A stretch of DNA of 64,000 nt from Chryseobacterium capnotolerans (GCF_021278965.1 NZ_CP065589.1:2113001-2177000), one strand, 5' to 3'; shown: positions 18,809 through 28,899, counted from the first letter of the stretch. Program-made: numbers and translations. Notes: a model not told the origin generated them from the letters alone.

Positions 18809-20620
18809 CTATTGCTTTTCAATCTGAGGAATTTCAAGTGCTATCAGAATTTGTCTGTATTCCTGTAATTGAAGATTAATCGTTTGTAATCCTTGTTTAA
18901 AGAATGCAGATGTATTGAATAGGTTTTGATAATATTCTACTCCCTCCAGCATATTCTTTTTGAATGCATTCCATTTTTTGGTTTGAGATTGGGTAATTTG
19001 TACAGAAGTGTCTGCAATTTCCTTTTTCAGATAATCCACATACATTTTCAACTCGTTAATGAACATATTGGGACGGTTATTATCAGGCAGAATATTAGTA
19101 TTTCCATAAATATGTTTCACCATTTCAGCAAGCGAGACTTCCTTATCAAAAAATGCGATATTCGGGCCTGGGCAGATGACAACACCCTGTTTTTCTCCTT
19201 TAATCTCTATTCCCTTCTCCATATAGGCGGCATTCACAAGTCCAACACATAGACAGGCTTTATCTGTAATTTCAGCTTTTTTCTTATCAAAATCTTCTGC
19301 AGAGAGAAACTCTTTTTGAAGATAAAGTTCACTAAGTTTAATATCCTGATATTTTTTGGAAGCAGTACAGGTTCCTTCAGGAGAATATTCTTTGCTTAAT
19401 GCTAATAATTTCTTTGGACATGAGCTTCCATATCTTCCTTTGGATTCTTTCTGTAGTTTTAACAACTCGTTGGAAGTTCCTTTTATGGTATTGAAAGGCA
19501 CTCCAAGAGGGGAAATCCTACTCAGGTAAAAATCTTTTTCCCTGGCATGTAAGAGAAGGTTTCTGGTTTCGGTATCTACAGAAGTGGCTTCAGGAACCAA
19601 TAAAAAAGGAGAACCCCATCCCACACTGTCTACATCATAATTGGAGAGTAAAAACTCATGCTCTTCAGAAGTTCCTACTCCACCCTGTACCGTAATTTTC
19701 ATTTCTAAAGGCTGGGAAACAACCGGTTTGCCTTTTTGTTCTAAAGCATTTATCATTAAGGAATGAGCAGACTGAATCAGGTCATTCTTTTTCTGTCTGA
19801 ATTCTTCCATGATAGGTCCGAGCAGCATTCCCTCTGTAGCAAACGCATGACCGCCGCAATTCAATCCGGATTCTATTCTGTATTCTGAAACCCACAACCC
19901 TTTTTTAGCCAGAAAGTTCCCCTGGATCATAGCAGAACGGAAATCGCTTACCTTAAGAATAATTTTCTTTTTCAACGTTCCGTTTTCATCCGGAAAAAAG
20001 TCATCAAATTCTTCCATATAACTGTATAGACGTGGATTCATTCCGGCAGAAAGAACCATAGAAGAAGATAACTTACTCTTTGCAAATCCGCGGAGTGAAG
20101 CGTGAGCATCATTATACATGACAGGAAGCTGCTCATTCTTTTTATAGTTGTCTTTATCAACTTTGGTCATGATATTCACATCAATACTTCCCGGAATCAG
20201 ATTGGCTTCAATAAAATTTTTGACGCTCTCACTCCAGTTGTCTTTTTGGCTGATTATGTTTTGAAGACTGTTCTTCAGATCTGAAGTGTTGGGTAATATG
20301 GCCATGAAATCTTTCAGAGCCTCTTTATTTTTACTGATTTCCTGTTTGAAAGATTCGAATTTTTCATTCACGATATCATCTACCATGTCCAGATAAGCAG
20401 TAATTCTTTTGGCTCTGTAATCTTCTGTCTTTGTTGGAATTCTTAAATAATCCAGATTAAACTTCTGGTTATAAAAGTTCTTCATTTTTTCCAGAATTTC
20501 ATCATCAATGATGGAAATCACAGAAGAAATTCCATATTGTGCAACGCGGATCGGGCTATCTATGGTGTAAGCCAATCCCATCACAGGAATATGGAAATTG
20601 TGTAACGGTTTAGTTGTCAT
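18809..20620 (-). CDS. 603-residue protein, possibly a divergent FMN TIM-barrel (nitronate-monooxygenase-like) enzyme
   Basis: The N terminus HNFHIPVMGLAYTIDSPIRVAQYGISSVIS reads like the first strand of FMN-binding barrels such as nitronate monooxygenase, PfaD or FabK. Later come LNCGGHAFATEG (compare the EAGGH motif), VQGGVGTSEEH and VDSVGWGSPFLLVPEAT (phosphate-binding region). A 130-residue insert sits near residues 50-180. A second half carries scattered Cys in SSCPKKLL, EGTCTAS, CLCVGLV and ICPGPN, which could bind a cluster or zinc. The C terminus (about 530-603) is helical. I do not recognise a named family, so the enzyme class is inference. It is a single gene with its own terminator. 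Confidence 0.6.
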   Translation of the reverse strand: MTTKPLHNFHIPVMGLAYTIDSPIRVAQYGISSVISIIDDEILEKMKNFYNQKFNLDYLRIPTKTEDYRAKRITAYLDMVDDIVNEKFESFKQEISKNKEALKDFMAILPNTSDLKNSLQNIISQKDNWSESVKNFIEANLIPGSIDVNIMTKVDKDNYKKNEQLPVMYNDAHASLRGFAKSKLSSSMVLSAGMNPRLYSYMEEFDDFFPDENGTLKKKIILKVSDFRSAMIQGNFLAKKGLWVSEYRIESGLNCGGHAFATEGMLLGPIMEEFRQKKNDLIQSAHSLMINALEQKGKPVVSQPLEMKITVQGGVGTSEEHEFLLSNYDVDSVGWGSPFLLVPEATSVDTETRNLLLHAREKDFYLSRISPLGVPFNTIKGTSNELLKLQKESKGRYGSSCPKKLLALSKEYSPEGTCTASKKYQDIKLSELYLQKEFLSAEDFDKKKAEITDKACLCVGLVNAAYMEKGIEIKGEKQGVVICPGPNIAFFDKEVSLAEMVKHIYGNTNILPDNNRPNMFINELKMYVDYLKKEIADTSVQITQSQTKKWNAFKKNMLEGVEYYQNLFNTSAFFKQGLQTINLQLQEYRQILIALEIPQIEKQ

Positions 20621-20891
20621 TATGTTTCAATAAAAATTCTTTATTTAATGCAACTAAAAATTCTTTCAACTAATTCACTGCCTAAAAGTATTGTTTTTTT
20701 AATTAATTATGCATTAAATAATATCTGTAATATTGAAAATATGCTAAAAGTCATCTGATGCATTAAAACAGGTTTAGAAATTCATGATCCTTTGTATTAT
20801 CCAACAATCAAGTCTTGAATTATAATAAAATTAATAGTTTATTGTAAATTGGTTAAGTTTTTGAAGTACTTTATACAAACCTATCACACCA

Positions 20892-21914
20892 TTGAAGCTA
20901 ATCACATTTACCAAAAAAGGAATTTATTGTCCACAGGGAAAATTCTATATTGATCCCTGGAGGCCTGTGGATATGGCTATTATTACACACGGACATGCCG
21001 ATCATGCCCGCTGGGGAATGAAAAAATACCTTTGTCATCATTTTACAAAACCTATTTTATACCAAAGAATTGGAGTGGATATTGAGTGCCAGAGTGTAGA
21101 ATATGGAGAAAAGATCAATATGAATGGTGTTCAGGTTTCATTACATCCTGCCGGACATATCATTGGTTCTGCCCAGATACGATTAGAATATAAAGGATTT
21201 GTAACGGTCATTTCAGGGGATTATAAAGTGCAGGATGATCATCTCAGTACACCTTTTGAATTGGTAAGGTGCAATGAATTTGTTACAGAAAGTACTTTTG
21301 GATTACCCATTTATAATTGGCTGGAAGTAGATGATCTTAATAAAAAACTTCAGAATTGGGTATTAAAGAATCAGGAAAACAATAAAACTTCTGTGTTTAT
21401 CGGATATTCGCTTGGGAAAGCTCAGCGAATTATGAAGGCCGTGGAGGGGTTAAGCAAAATATATGTTCACTACTCCATCGGAAAGCTTAATGAGGCTTTT
21501 GAAGCTGTAGGAATTGATCTTCCGGAATATACGATTGCTGATTTCAGGGAGCATCCGAAAGAGACAGAACATCAAATTGTTATTGTTCCCCCCGCTTTAC
21601 TCGACAGTAATGTGATCAAAAAAATTCCTGATCCGGCCACAGCAATATGCTCCGGATGGATGCAGGTTCGGGGAGCAAGGCGATGGCGAAGTGCAGATGC
21701 AGGATTTGCTATGAGCGATCATGCTGATTGGAAGGGGTTATTGCAAACTGTAAAAGCAACAGAAGCAGAACTTGTGCATGTTACTCATGGGCAGACAGAA
21801 GTCTTTTCAAAGTATCTGAATGAAATCGGAATCAAGGCAGATGTAATAGAAACCCTGTTTGGAGAGGATGAAGAAGTATCAGAAAAAGAAACCATCGAAA
21901 ATCCGGAATCATGA
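20892..21914 (+). CDS. ligase-associated DNA exonuclease (metallo-beta-lactamase fold)
   Basis: 340 residues of the MBL/beta-CASP type: THGHADHARWG at about 32-42 gives the HxHxDH metal motif, HPAGHIIGSAQIRLE the next His, SGDYK the bridging Asp, and SDHADWKGL plus VTHGQTEVF the late His residues. In characterised bacterial repair clusters this protein is a DNA exonuclease encoded next to an ATP-dependent ligase and an Lhr-like helicase, exactly as here. The frame opens with TTG at 20892 (MKLITFTKKGIYCPQGKFYIDPW); no in-frame ATG fits better. The stop overlaps the ligase ATG by 4 nt, indicating translational coupling. Confidence 0.9.
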   Translation: MKLITFTKKGIYCPQGKFYIDPWRPVDMAIITHGHADHARWGMKKYLCHHFTKPILYQRIGVDIECQSVEYGEKINMNGVQVSLHPAGHIIGSAQIRLEYKGFVTVISGDYKVQDDHLSTPFELVRCNEFVTESTFGLPIYNWLEVDDLNKKLQNWVLKNQENNKTSVFIGYSLGKAQRIMKAVEGLSKIYVHYSIGKLNEAFEAVGIDLPEYTIADFREHPKETEHQIVIVPPALLDSNVIKKIPDPATAICSGWMQVRGARRWRSADAGFAMSDHADWKGLLQTVKATEAELVHVTHGQTEVFSKYLNEIGIKADVIETLFGEDEEVSEKETIENPES

Positions 21915-23491
21915 GACATTTTGCAGATCTTATCAATGCCTTGGAAACAACCAATAAGACCAATGCTAAAATAGATGCTATTATGGATTATCTGGAGCGT
22001 GCTCCGGATGATGACAAAGTCTGGTTTATTGCTTTGTTTACAGGAAAAAGACCTAAACGAAATGTCAATACCAATTTGATGAAAGAATGGGCACTGGAGC
22101 TTACAGGACTTCCCTACTGGCTTTTTCAGGAAAGCTATTCTTCGGTTGGAGATCTTGGCGAAACATTGTCATTAATTCTTCCGCCACCACAAGAGAAAAT
22201 AGAACAGAGCCTCTCCCAATGGATGAACGATATTGTTGATTTAAAAGATAAAAAAGAATCAGAAAAGAAAGCATTTGTCCTCCATTCCTGGAATGGTTTG
22301 GATTATACGGAACGACTGATCTTCAATAAATTAATTGGCGGAAGTTTTAGGATCGGAGTTTCAGCTAAAACGCTGATTAATGCCTTGACCAAGTTCTCCG
22401 GACAGGAAGCAAGTGCATTGATGCACAGTTTAATGGGGAAATGGATGCCTGATGAAGTCTCCTTCGAAGAATTAATCTCTGCAGAGAATGTAAATCCTGA
22501 TAATTCTAAACCCTATCCTTTCTGTTTAGCCTATCCTCTGGAAAAAAATCTTGATGAATTGGGACAGCCTGATGAATGGCTTGTAGAATATAAGTGGGAT
22601 GGCATACGAGGACAGATTATCAGAAGAAACGATGAAGTTTTTATCTGGTCAAGAGGTGAAGAACTCATTACGGAACAATTTCCTGAGATCACAGAAGCAG
22701 TAAAAGCCATGAAAGGGAATTTTGTTTTAGATGGAGAAATACTTGCGGTAAAGGATGGTAATGTTTTAAATTTTAATGAATTACAAAAAAGATTAAATAG
22801 AAAAACTTTAACTAAAAAAATGCTTACAGAAATTCCGATAGAAGTATTTGCCTATGATCTATTGGAACTTGAGAATACTGATTTGAGGGAAAAACCGGTT
22901 TCAGCCAGAAGAGCGATGCTGGAGGAATTATTATTAAATGAAAATCCTCAAAACATTAAAATTTCTCAAAATATACATTTTGAAAAATGGCAAGAACTGA
23001 ACGAGATCCGGGACAATTCAAGAGCTATAAACAGCGAAGGATTGATGCTTAAACAACAAAACTCCCCTTATCATTCCGGCAGAAAAAAAGGCGACTGGTG
23101 GAAATGGAAGATCAATCCTTTTACCATTGATGCAGTATTGATTTATGCTCAGAAAGGAAGTGGCAGACGAAGTGCTTACTATACAGATTATACATTTGCT
23201 GTAAAAAATGAAGATAAGCTGGTGACCATTGCCAAAGCCTATTCAGGATTAACAGATAAAGAAATCATGGAGGTAAGCAAGTTTGTGAATAAAAATGCCA
23301 TTGAAAAATTTGGCCCTGTACGAACGGTAAAAGCAGAGCTTGTTTTTGAGATTGCCTTTGAAGGGATTGGGTTCAGTAACCGTCATAAAAGCGGGGTTGC
23401 CCTTCGATTTCCAAGAATTGTAAGATGGCGGAAAGATAAAACAGTAGACGAGATTGATACCCTGGAAGAAATTAAAAAATTAATACAATAA
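21911..23491 (+). CDS. ATP-dependent DNA ligase (LigB/LigC-like, repair cluster)
   Basis: 526 residues. The N-terminal DNA-binding domain (about 1-200) precedes the nucleotidyltransferase: catalytic Lys near 228 in YKWDGIRGQ (KxDGxR), LDGEILAV, VFAYDLLE, EGLMLKQQNSPY, and WWKWKINPF (motif V). A C-terminal OB domain has FEIAFEGIGFS and RFPRIVRWR. This is ATP-dependent and distinct from the NAD-dependent replicative LigA, so it serves repair. It starts at an ATGA overlap with the exonuclease and stops 2 nt before the helicase gene. Confidence 0.94.
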   Translation: MRHFADLINALETTNKTNAKIDAIMDYLERAPDDDKVWFIALFTGKRPKRNVNTNLMKEWALELTGLPYWLFQESYSSVGDLGETLSLILPPPQEKIEQSLSQWMNDIVDLKDKKESEKKAFVLHSWNGLDYTERLIFNKLIGGSFRIGVSAKTLINALTKFSGQEASALMHSLMGKWMPDEVSFEELISAENVNPDNSKPYPFCLAYPLEKNLDELGQPDEWLVEYKWDGIRGQIIRRNDEVFIWSRGEELITEQFPEITEAVKAMKGNFVLDGEILAVKDGNVLNFNELQKRLNRKTLTKKMLTEIPIEVFAYDLLELENTDLREKPVSARRAMLEELLLNENPQNIKISQNIHFEKWQELNEIRDNSRAINSEGLMLKQQNSPYHSGRKKGDWWKWKINPFTIDAVLIYAQKGSGRRSAYYTDYTFAVKNEDKLVTIAKAYSGLTDKEIMEVSKFVNKNAIEKFGPVRTVKAELVFEIAFEGIGFSNRHKSGVALRFPRIVRWRKDKTVDEIDTLEEIKKLIQ

Positions 23492-23493
23492 AC

Positions 23494-25944
23494 ATGGCAG
23501 CCTTTGAACATACCAACGGATTTACCATCATTCAGCAATGGATGAAGGATAAAGGCATTGCTCCTTTTAAATTTCAGATGGATACATGGAAGAAATTTGG
23601 AAGCGGATATAGTGGTATGGTAGTAGCGCCTACAGGATTCGGAAAAACTTTTTCTGTTTTTTTAGCATTGATCTCAGACTTTTTAAACCATCCTGAAAAC
23701 TATAAAAAAGGATTAAAAATGATCTGGGTCACCCCACTCCGTTCATTGTCTAAAGATATTGCCAAGGCAATGCAGGAAGCCATGGATGAAATTGGCATTG
23801 ATTGGGTGGTTGGGGTAAGAAACGGAGACACAGATCCTAAAATAAGACAACAACAGGTCAGAAAGATACCTGAAATCTTGGTGGTAACTCCTGAAAGTTT
23901 ACATCTTTTACTGGCTCAGAAAAATCATGAAATCTTCTTCAAGGATATGAAATGTGTTGTGATAGATGAATGGCATGAATTGTTAGGTTCAAAACGCGGT
24001 GTCATGGTAGAACTGGGAATATCACAGCTTAGGAAATACGTTCCAAAACTTCAGATTTGGGGAATTACAGCCACCATTGGAAACCTGGATGAAGCCATGG
24101 ATGTTTTGATACCTTATGACATTAAGAAAACAAAAATCACAGCGAAAGAACATAAAAAGATTGATATTATTCCCGTATTTCCTGATGAAGTGGAAATACT
24201 ACCCTGGGCAGGCCATCTAGGCCATAAGCTTGCAGATAAAGTAGTTCCCATCATCCTTGAATCGAAATCTACCATTGTTTTTACCAATACCCGAAGTCAG
24301 AGTGAAATGTGGTATCAACTGCTTTTAGATGCCTATCCTGATTTTGCAGGGCAAATTGCTATTCACCACAGTTCTATTGATGCCCATCTGAGAATCTGGA
24401 TTGAAGAAAATCTAAGTTCCGGAAAATTAAAAGCTGTTGTTTCCACTTCATCATTAGACCTGGGAATAGATTTCAAACCTGTTGATACAGTGATTCAAAT
24501 CGGTTCTGCAAAAGGAGTGGCTAGATTTCTTCAAAGAGCGGGCCGTAGTGGGCACTCTCCTTTCGAAACATCCAAGATTTATTGTGTTCCCACCCACTCT
24601 TTAGAATTAATAGAGGTTTCTGCTTTAAAAGAAGCCGTAAAGCAAAAAGTAGTGGAGCCAAGAGAGCCTCAAGTACTGTGTTTTGATGTTTTGATTCAAT
24701 TCCTCATGACTCTGGCCGTTGGAAATGGCTTTTATCCTGATGAAACTTATGAAAGAATTAAAAAAGTATATGCTTTTCAGGAAATCATGGATGAAGAATG
24801 GAAAAGTATTCTTGAGTTTTTGACCATTGGCGGCAGTGTTTTAAAAAACTATGAGGAATTTCATAAAATCGTCATCATGGAAGATGGCTTGTATAAAGTA
24901 ACTTCCCGAAAAATTGCTATGCTTCACCGAATGAATATGGGCGTGATTGTAAGCGATGCCATGCTCAAAGTAAAATTTATTTCCGGTGGTTATGTGGGAA
25001 TGATTGAAGAATATTTTATTTCCAAACTTAAAAAAGAAGAAAGATTTATTCTGGCTGGTCGAACGTTGGAAGTTGCTATGATTAAGGATATGACCGTCTA
25101 TGTAAGAGCTGCAAAGGGAAAAGCCCTGGTTCCAAGTTATCTTGGTGGAAGATTGCCATTAAGTTCCAATCTGGGTCATTTTTTAAGAGAAAAACTTTCG
25201 CATGCCTTAAGCCCAAAGGCTTCAGAAAAAGAACTTAAATTTCTGCATCCGCTATTGATTAATCAAGAAGAGAATTCTCACATTCCGCAGGAAAATGAAT
25301 TTCTGGTGGAAATGATCAAAAACCGCGAAGGCTATCATTTATTTATGTATCCTTTTGAAGGCCGTCTGGTACATGAAGTAATGGCCGCGTTAATTGCCTT
25401 TCGGATATCAAAACTGGCCCCTATTTCCTTTTCAATGGCAATGAACGACTATGGATTTGAGCTGTTCAGCGATAAGGAGATTCCGTTGAATGAAGAAAAT
25501 TTACAGCAGATATTAACCCGGGATAACCTGATGAATGATGTGATTGCCAGCATCAATTCTGCAGAAATGGCAAGGCGGAAATTCAGGGATATTGCAGTGA
25601 TCTCCGGAATGGTGATTCAAAATTATGTCGGTCAGCAACGCTCCAATAAATCGTTGCAAAGTTCAGCCGGGCTCATTTTTAAAGTTTTGGAAGATCATGA
25701 TTCTCACCACTTTTTAATCAAACAGGCCTATACAGAAGTCTTTAATATGCAGCTTCAGGAACAACGGCTCGTCGAAGCTTTTAAAAGGATTGAAAAATCT
25801 AAGGTTATTTTAAAACATTCCCGGTCTTTTACGCCTTTAAGCTTTCCTATTAAGGTAGACAGTTTGAGGCAGACTCTTTCCAGTGAAGGATTGGATGCAA
25901 GAATTAAAAGAATGCTGAAACTTTCCAATGTAGCAGATATTTGA
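23494..25944 (+). CDS. ligase-associated DEXH-box DNA helicase (Lhr-like)
   Basis: 816 residues. Helicase motifs: APTGFGKTFS (Walker A, about 46-55), TPLRSLSKDIA, TPESLHLLL, VIDEWHELLG (DEWH, motif II, about 158), GITATIG, then KAVVSTSSLDLGIDF and RFLQRAGRSGHSP (motif VI). The C-terminal 400 residues match the Lhr-core winged helix and beta-barrel region, which forms a ring-like DNA clamp. Lhr-type enzymes move 3' to 5' on single-stranded DNA and unwind DNA or RNA-DNA duplexes. It is the third gene of the repair operon. Confidence 0.93.
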   Translation: MAAFEHTNGFTIIQQWMKDKGIAPFKFQMDTWKKFGSGYSGMVVAPTGFGKTFSVFLALISDFLNHPENYKKGLKMIWVTPLRSLSKDIAKAMQEAMDEIGIDWVVGVRNGDTDPKIRQQQVRKIPEILVVTPESLHLLLAQKNHEIFFKDMKCVVIDEWHELLGSKRGVMVELGISQLRKYVPKLQIWGITATIGNLDEAMDVLIPYDIKKTKITAKEHKKIDIIPVFPDEVEILPWAGHLGHKLADKVVPIILESKSTIVFTNTRSQSEMWYQLLLDAYPDFAGQIAIHHSSIDAHLRIWIEENLSSGKLKAVVSTSSLDLGIDFKPVDTVIQIGSAKGVARFLQRAGRSGHSPFETSKIYCVPTHSLELIEVSALKEAVKQKVVEPREPQVLCFDVLIQFLMTLAVGNGFYPDETYERIKKVYAFQEIMDEEWKSILEFLTIGGSVLKNYEEFHKIVIMEDGLYKVTSRKIAMLHRMNMGVIVSDAMLKVKFISGGYVGMIEEYFISKLKKEERFILAGRTLEVAMIKDMTVYVRAAKGKALVPSYLGGRLPLSSNLGHFLREKLSHALSPKASEKELKFLHPLLINQEENSHIPQENEFLVEMIKNREGYHLFMYPFEGRLVHEVMAALIAFRISKLAPISFSMAMNDYGFELFSDKEIPLNEENLQQILTRDNLMNDVIASINSAEMARRKFRDIAVISGMVIQNYVGQQRSNKSLQSSAGLIFKVLEDHDSHHFLIKQAYTEVFNMQLQEQRLVEAFKRIEKSKVILKHSRSFTPLSFPIKVDSLRQTLSSEGLDARIKRMLKLSNVADI

Positions 25945-26071
25945 TATCAGTATTTACTCATAATTTAATCGTATTGTTAGCCTAATATTCTGACAGAATT
26001 TTCTTGATAAGTTTAAATATTCGCCGTACCTTAGAGTATAGCTTCCAGGAAGCTAAAATAAAAAATACACA

Positions 26072-26683
26072 ATGGCAAAATTGTTTTTAGTCCGTCACGG
26101 ACAGTCCCTCTGGAATCTTGAAAACAGATTTACCGGATGGCAGGATATCGATATTACAGAAACAGGAATTGAAGAAGCAAAAAATGCGGGAATTGCCTTA
26201 AAAAAGGAAAAAATAGACATTGCCTTTACTTCAGTTTTGCTAAGAGCTAAGCATACCCTTACCATCATTCTTGATGAAATTGGAAAACCCAATATTCCTA
26301 TTGTCATGGATAAAGCCTTGAATGAGCGCTCTTATGGAAACCTGGAAGGCCTTAATAAAGCAGAAACTGCCCTGAAATATGGAGAAGAACAGGTTCATAC
26401 CTGGCGCAGATCTTTTGATGTAGTTCCACCTGGTGGAGAAAGCCTTAAAGATACTTATAACAGGGTAATCCCGTATTTTGAAAAAGAAATTACTCCCTTG
26501 TTGAAGAAAGGAGAAAATGTATTGATTGTGGCTCATGGAAACAGCCTTCGTGCCCTTATCATGTACCTGGAACATTTATCTCCTGAAGAAATCCTGGAAA
26601 GAGAAATTGCAACAGGAGTTCCAGTCACTTATATTTTTGATGAAAAATTTCATGTAAGCAGAAGAGAGAATAATTATTATTAA
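26072..26683 (+). CDS. gpmA: 2,3-bisphosphoglycerate-dependent phosphoglycerate mutase
   Basis: 203 residues with [27 protein letters not shown] (the phospho-acceptor His9 in RHG), [27 protein letters not shown] (Glu active site), [15 protein letters not shown] and [10 protein letters not shown] (second catalytic His). This is the cofactor-dependent glycolytic mutase, interconverting 3- and 2-phosphoglycerate. It is slightly shorter than proteobacterial GpmA (about 230-250), as common in Bacteroidota. It lies between the Lhr-like helicase and pdeM of the repair cluster, which is odd. A 127-bp gap upstream suggests its own promoter. Confidence 0.93.
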   Translation: MAKLFLVRHGQSLWNLENRFTGWQDIDITETGIEEAKNAGIALKKEKIDIAFTSVLLRAKHTLTIILDEIGKPNIPIVMDKALNERSYGNLEGLNKAETALKYGEEQVHTWRRSFDVVPPGGESLKDTYNRVIPYFEKEITPLLKKGENVLIVAHGNSLRALIMYLEHLSPEEILEREIATGVPVTYIFDEKFHVSRRENNYY

Positions 26684-26739
26684 AACAATCTTTTGTAAGA
26701 AAACTTAAACTTTACCCAAAAATCTTTACCTAATTCACT

Positions 26740-27419
26740 GTGTATATTATTACTAAAGAAATTACCATTCAAAATGAAGTTTTTACGCTGACAAACCAGC
26801 GTGCACTGTTTCTGAAAAAGAAAAAGCTGTAATACTTTCTGATCTTCATATCGGAAAAACTGCTCATTTCCGAAAAAATGGCATCGCAATCGCTAATCAT
26901 ATCATGAAAAGTGACCTTGAAAGGCTGTCTGCATTAATTGAGTATTTTCAGCCAGAAAAATTGATTGTAGTGGGGGATCTGCTTCATGCCGGTGACAATT
27001 CTGATGTGGATGAGTTTTGCCAATGGAGAAATCAATATCCTGATTTGAAGTTTTATCTTATTGAGGGAAATCACGACCGTATTTCAGAGCCTTTGGAGAA
27101 AAAGCTTTGTCTTGATTTTAAAGCATTTTTATTGGAGCTGGGAGCCTTTACGCTGATCCATGATTTTGATAAAGAGAAATCAGGTTTTCAGATCACCGGC
27201 CATATTCATCCCGGAATTGTTTTAAATTCTGCGGTGAAAAGCATAAGACTTCCCTGTTTTGCATTAAGTGAAAACCAGTTGTTACTTCCCGCCTTTAGTG
27301 AATTTACAGGTCTGGACACCAAAAACCTTCCTAAGAAAAGTAAGTTTTTGTGTTTACAAGTGATGGAATTTATGAGGTTTGAGGTTTTTATTTTAGAATT
27401 AAAAACCTCAAATACATAG
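26740..27419 (+). pseudogene. pdeM: ligase-associated endonuclease PdeM-type metallophosphoesterase (frame break)
   Basis: The protein begins at GTG 26740 (MYIITKEITIQNEVF); after RALF one T is missing from the TTT at 26809-26811. Restoring it gives SEKEKAVILSDLHIGKTAHF. Metal-binding motifs are SDLHIGK, VVGDLLHAG, LIEGNHDR and GHIHPG, the calcineurin-like phosphoesterase set. In this family the protein is an endonuclease or phosphodiesterase found with the ATP-ligase, MBL exonuclease and Lhr helicase. As written, only the region from the ATG at 26904 forms an open frame, and it would lack the first metal motif. About 227 residues when repaired. Confidence 0.85.
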
Positions 27420-27471
27420 TAGAATATCACCTGTTAATTAGTATTTTTACACTTTAATCAAAACAATTACA

Positions 27472-27690
27472 ATGAAAAAACTAATTATTTTAGCGGCAAG
27501 TGCTGCTATCGTATTTACACTTAATTCCTGCACTTCTGAAAGAGATGAAGATGTTACTCCAAAAAACGATGCGAATTTCAGTAAACAAGGGCTAAAAATA
27601 GAATCATCTACTTCTAAAATTACGCCACCCATCCAAGGTGATAATCCAGACGAAACCATTGATCCAACAAAACCAGACAGACCTAGATAA
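27472..27690 (+). CDS. small lipoprotein
   Basis: 72 residues: MKKLIILAASAAIVFTLNSC is a signal peptide ending at a lipobox Cys (residue 20), followed by a charged, disordered mature part with TPPIQGDNPDETIDPTKPD. Only about 50 residues would be anchored to the membrane, with no domain. Many Chryseobacterium genomes carry short lipoproteins like this. Its own terminator follows at 27800-27824. Function unknown. Confidence 0.75.
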   Translation: MKKLIILAASAAIVFTLNSCTSERDEDVTPKNDANFSKQGLKIESSTSKITPPIQGDNPDETIDPTKPDRPR

Positions 27691-27799
27691 TAGAATCATA
27701 TCATTAGCTTAGTCAAATCAACTTGTTGATTTTTTTCTCTTTGCTTTCTTAAAAATAAAGCAGCATAATTATAAAACCTTGCGTCAAATTAAAAAATAC

Positions 27800-27824
27800 A
27801 AGGGCAGACCCATAATCTGCCCTT
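27800..27824. terminator. bidirectional terminator between lipoprotein and nitrilase genes
   Basis: AAGGGCAGA and TCTGCCCTT, nine-base perfect arms with a 7-nt loop and T/A-rich flanks on both sides, between convergent genes. Confidence 0.8.
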
Positions 27825-27882
27825 ATATTTTTGATCATTCATTATCCTTCTATTATACAAATTACCTCTGCATAAGTATAGG

Positions 27883-28836
27883 TTAATTGTCTTTCTCATC
27901 CAGCCATACCACTTTTTGTACAGAAGAATGTTCTTTCCCTATAATATCTCTGTAAAGTTCCGGCCTTCTTGCTTTTAAATACCGGTATCCACCAGCCTGC
28001 GTAAGCTTTTCAGAAATAATAACAGCAGATGTAAAGCTGTCTTCAAATGACTGGCATTCTGCAATAACATCCCCAAAAGGGTCTATAATCATAGAACATC
28101 CATTTTTAAGCTGGTCATCATCCATTCCAATAGGATTTGAGAAAATGATATACGCTGCATTGTCATAAGCCCTGGCAGGAAGCCATTTCATCAGCCAGTC
28201 TCTTCCTTTCATTCCGTTAAATTCAAGTCGTAAAGAAGTAGGATCTTCTAGCCTGTTTTCCCAAAGCTGAGGATCTACAAAACCTGCTCCAGGTCTTGTG
28301 GAAGGTGTACACATCGTAACATGAGGCATGAAAATAATATCTGCACCAAGCAATTTGGTCGCCCTTACATTTTCAATAATATTATTGTCGTAGCAAATCA
28401 GAATACCACATTTCCAACCTTGAATTTCAAATACACAATATTCATTACCTGGAGTAAGATGGGGATTGATGAAGGGATGCAATTTTCTGTATTTGGCTTT
28501 CAATCCTGTATGATCTACACATACATAGGCTTTGAAGAGGTTGTTATTTTCATCCTTTTCAAAAAGTCCTGCCAGAATAACGATATTGTATTGCTCAGCA
28601 ATTTGTTGCAGTCTTTTAATGCTTTCTCCATCAGGAATAAGTTCAGCAATATCCAGCAACTGATCCTTGGACAGGTTTCTGGCAAAAGTATATCCTGTAA
28701 TAGAACATTCGTGAAAAGCAATCACATCAGAACCTTCAATAGAAGCTTTTTGAGCCAGTTTTTCTATAATACCCAGATTGTATTCCTTGTCGCCGCTTTT
28801 ATTTTCAAATTGTGCCGTTGAAATTTTAATATTCAT
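27883..28836 (-). CDS. nitrilase-superfamily carbon-nitrogen hydrolase
   Basis: 317 residues from the ATG at 28836 (MNIKISTAQFENKSGDKEYN). The Glu-Lys-Cys triad is visible: Glu43 in FHECSITGY, Lys near 113 in KYRKLHPF, Cys near 147 in GILICYDNNI. Such enzymes hydrolyse amides, carbamoyl compounds or nitriles; the acid at the C-terminal end of the fold is intact. A start five codons upstream is possible but adds nothing family-like. The AraC regulator gene ends about 60 bp upstream on the same strand, so the two are probably one unit. Confidence 0.88.
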   Translation of the reverse strand: MNIKISTAQFENKSGDKEYNLGIIEKLAQKASIEGSDVIAFHECSITGYTFARNLSKDQLLDIAELIPDGESIKRLQQIAEQYNIVILAGLFEKDENNNLFKAYVCVDHTGLKAKYRKLHPFINPHLTPGNEYCVFEIQGWKCGILICYDNNIIENVRATKLLGADIIFMPHVTMCTPSTRPGAGFVDPQLWENRLEDPTSLRLEFNGMKGRDWLMKWLPARAYDNAAYIIFSNPIGMDDDQLKNGCSMIIDPFGDVIAECQSFEDSFTSAVIISEKLTQAGGYRYLKARRPELYRDIIGKEHSSVQKVVWLDEKDN

Positions 28837-28899
28837 TGTTTTTTTCAGCAAATCTATGGCAGCCTGCTAAAGGAAAATTGTATAAATCCGACATGAGGA

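Noticed and set aside
18635..18868. Plus-strand frame rich in Phe/Leu/Asn overlapping the end of the 603-residue gene
   Set aside because: Composition is that of translated AT-rich non-coding DNA and it overlaps a clear gene.
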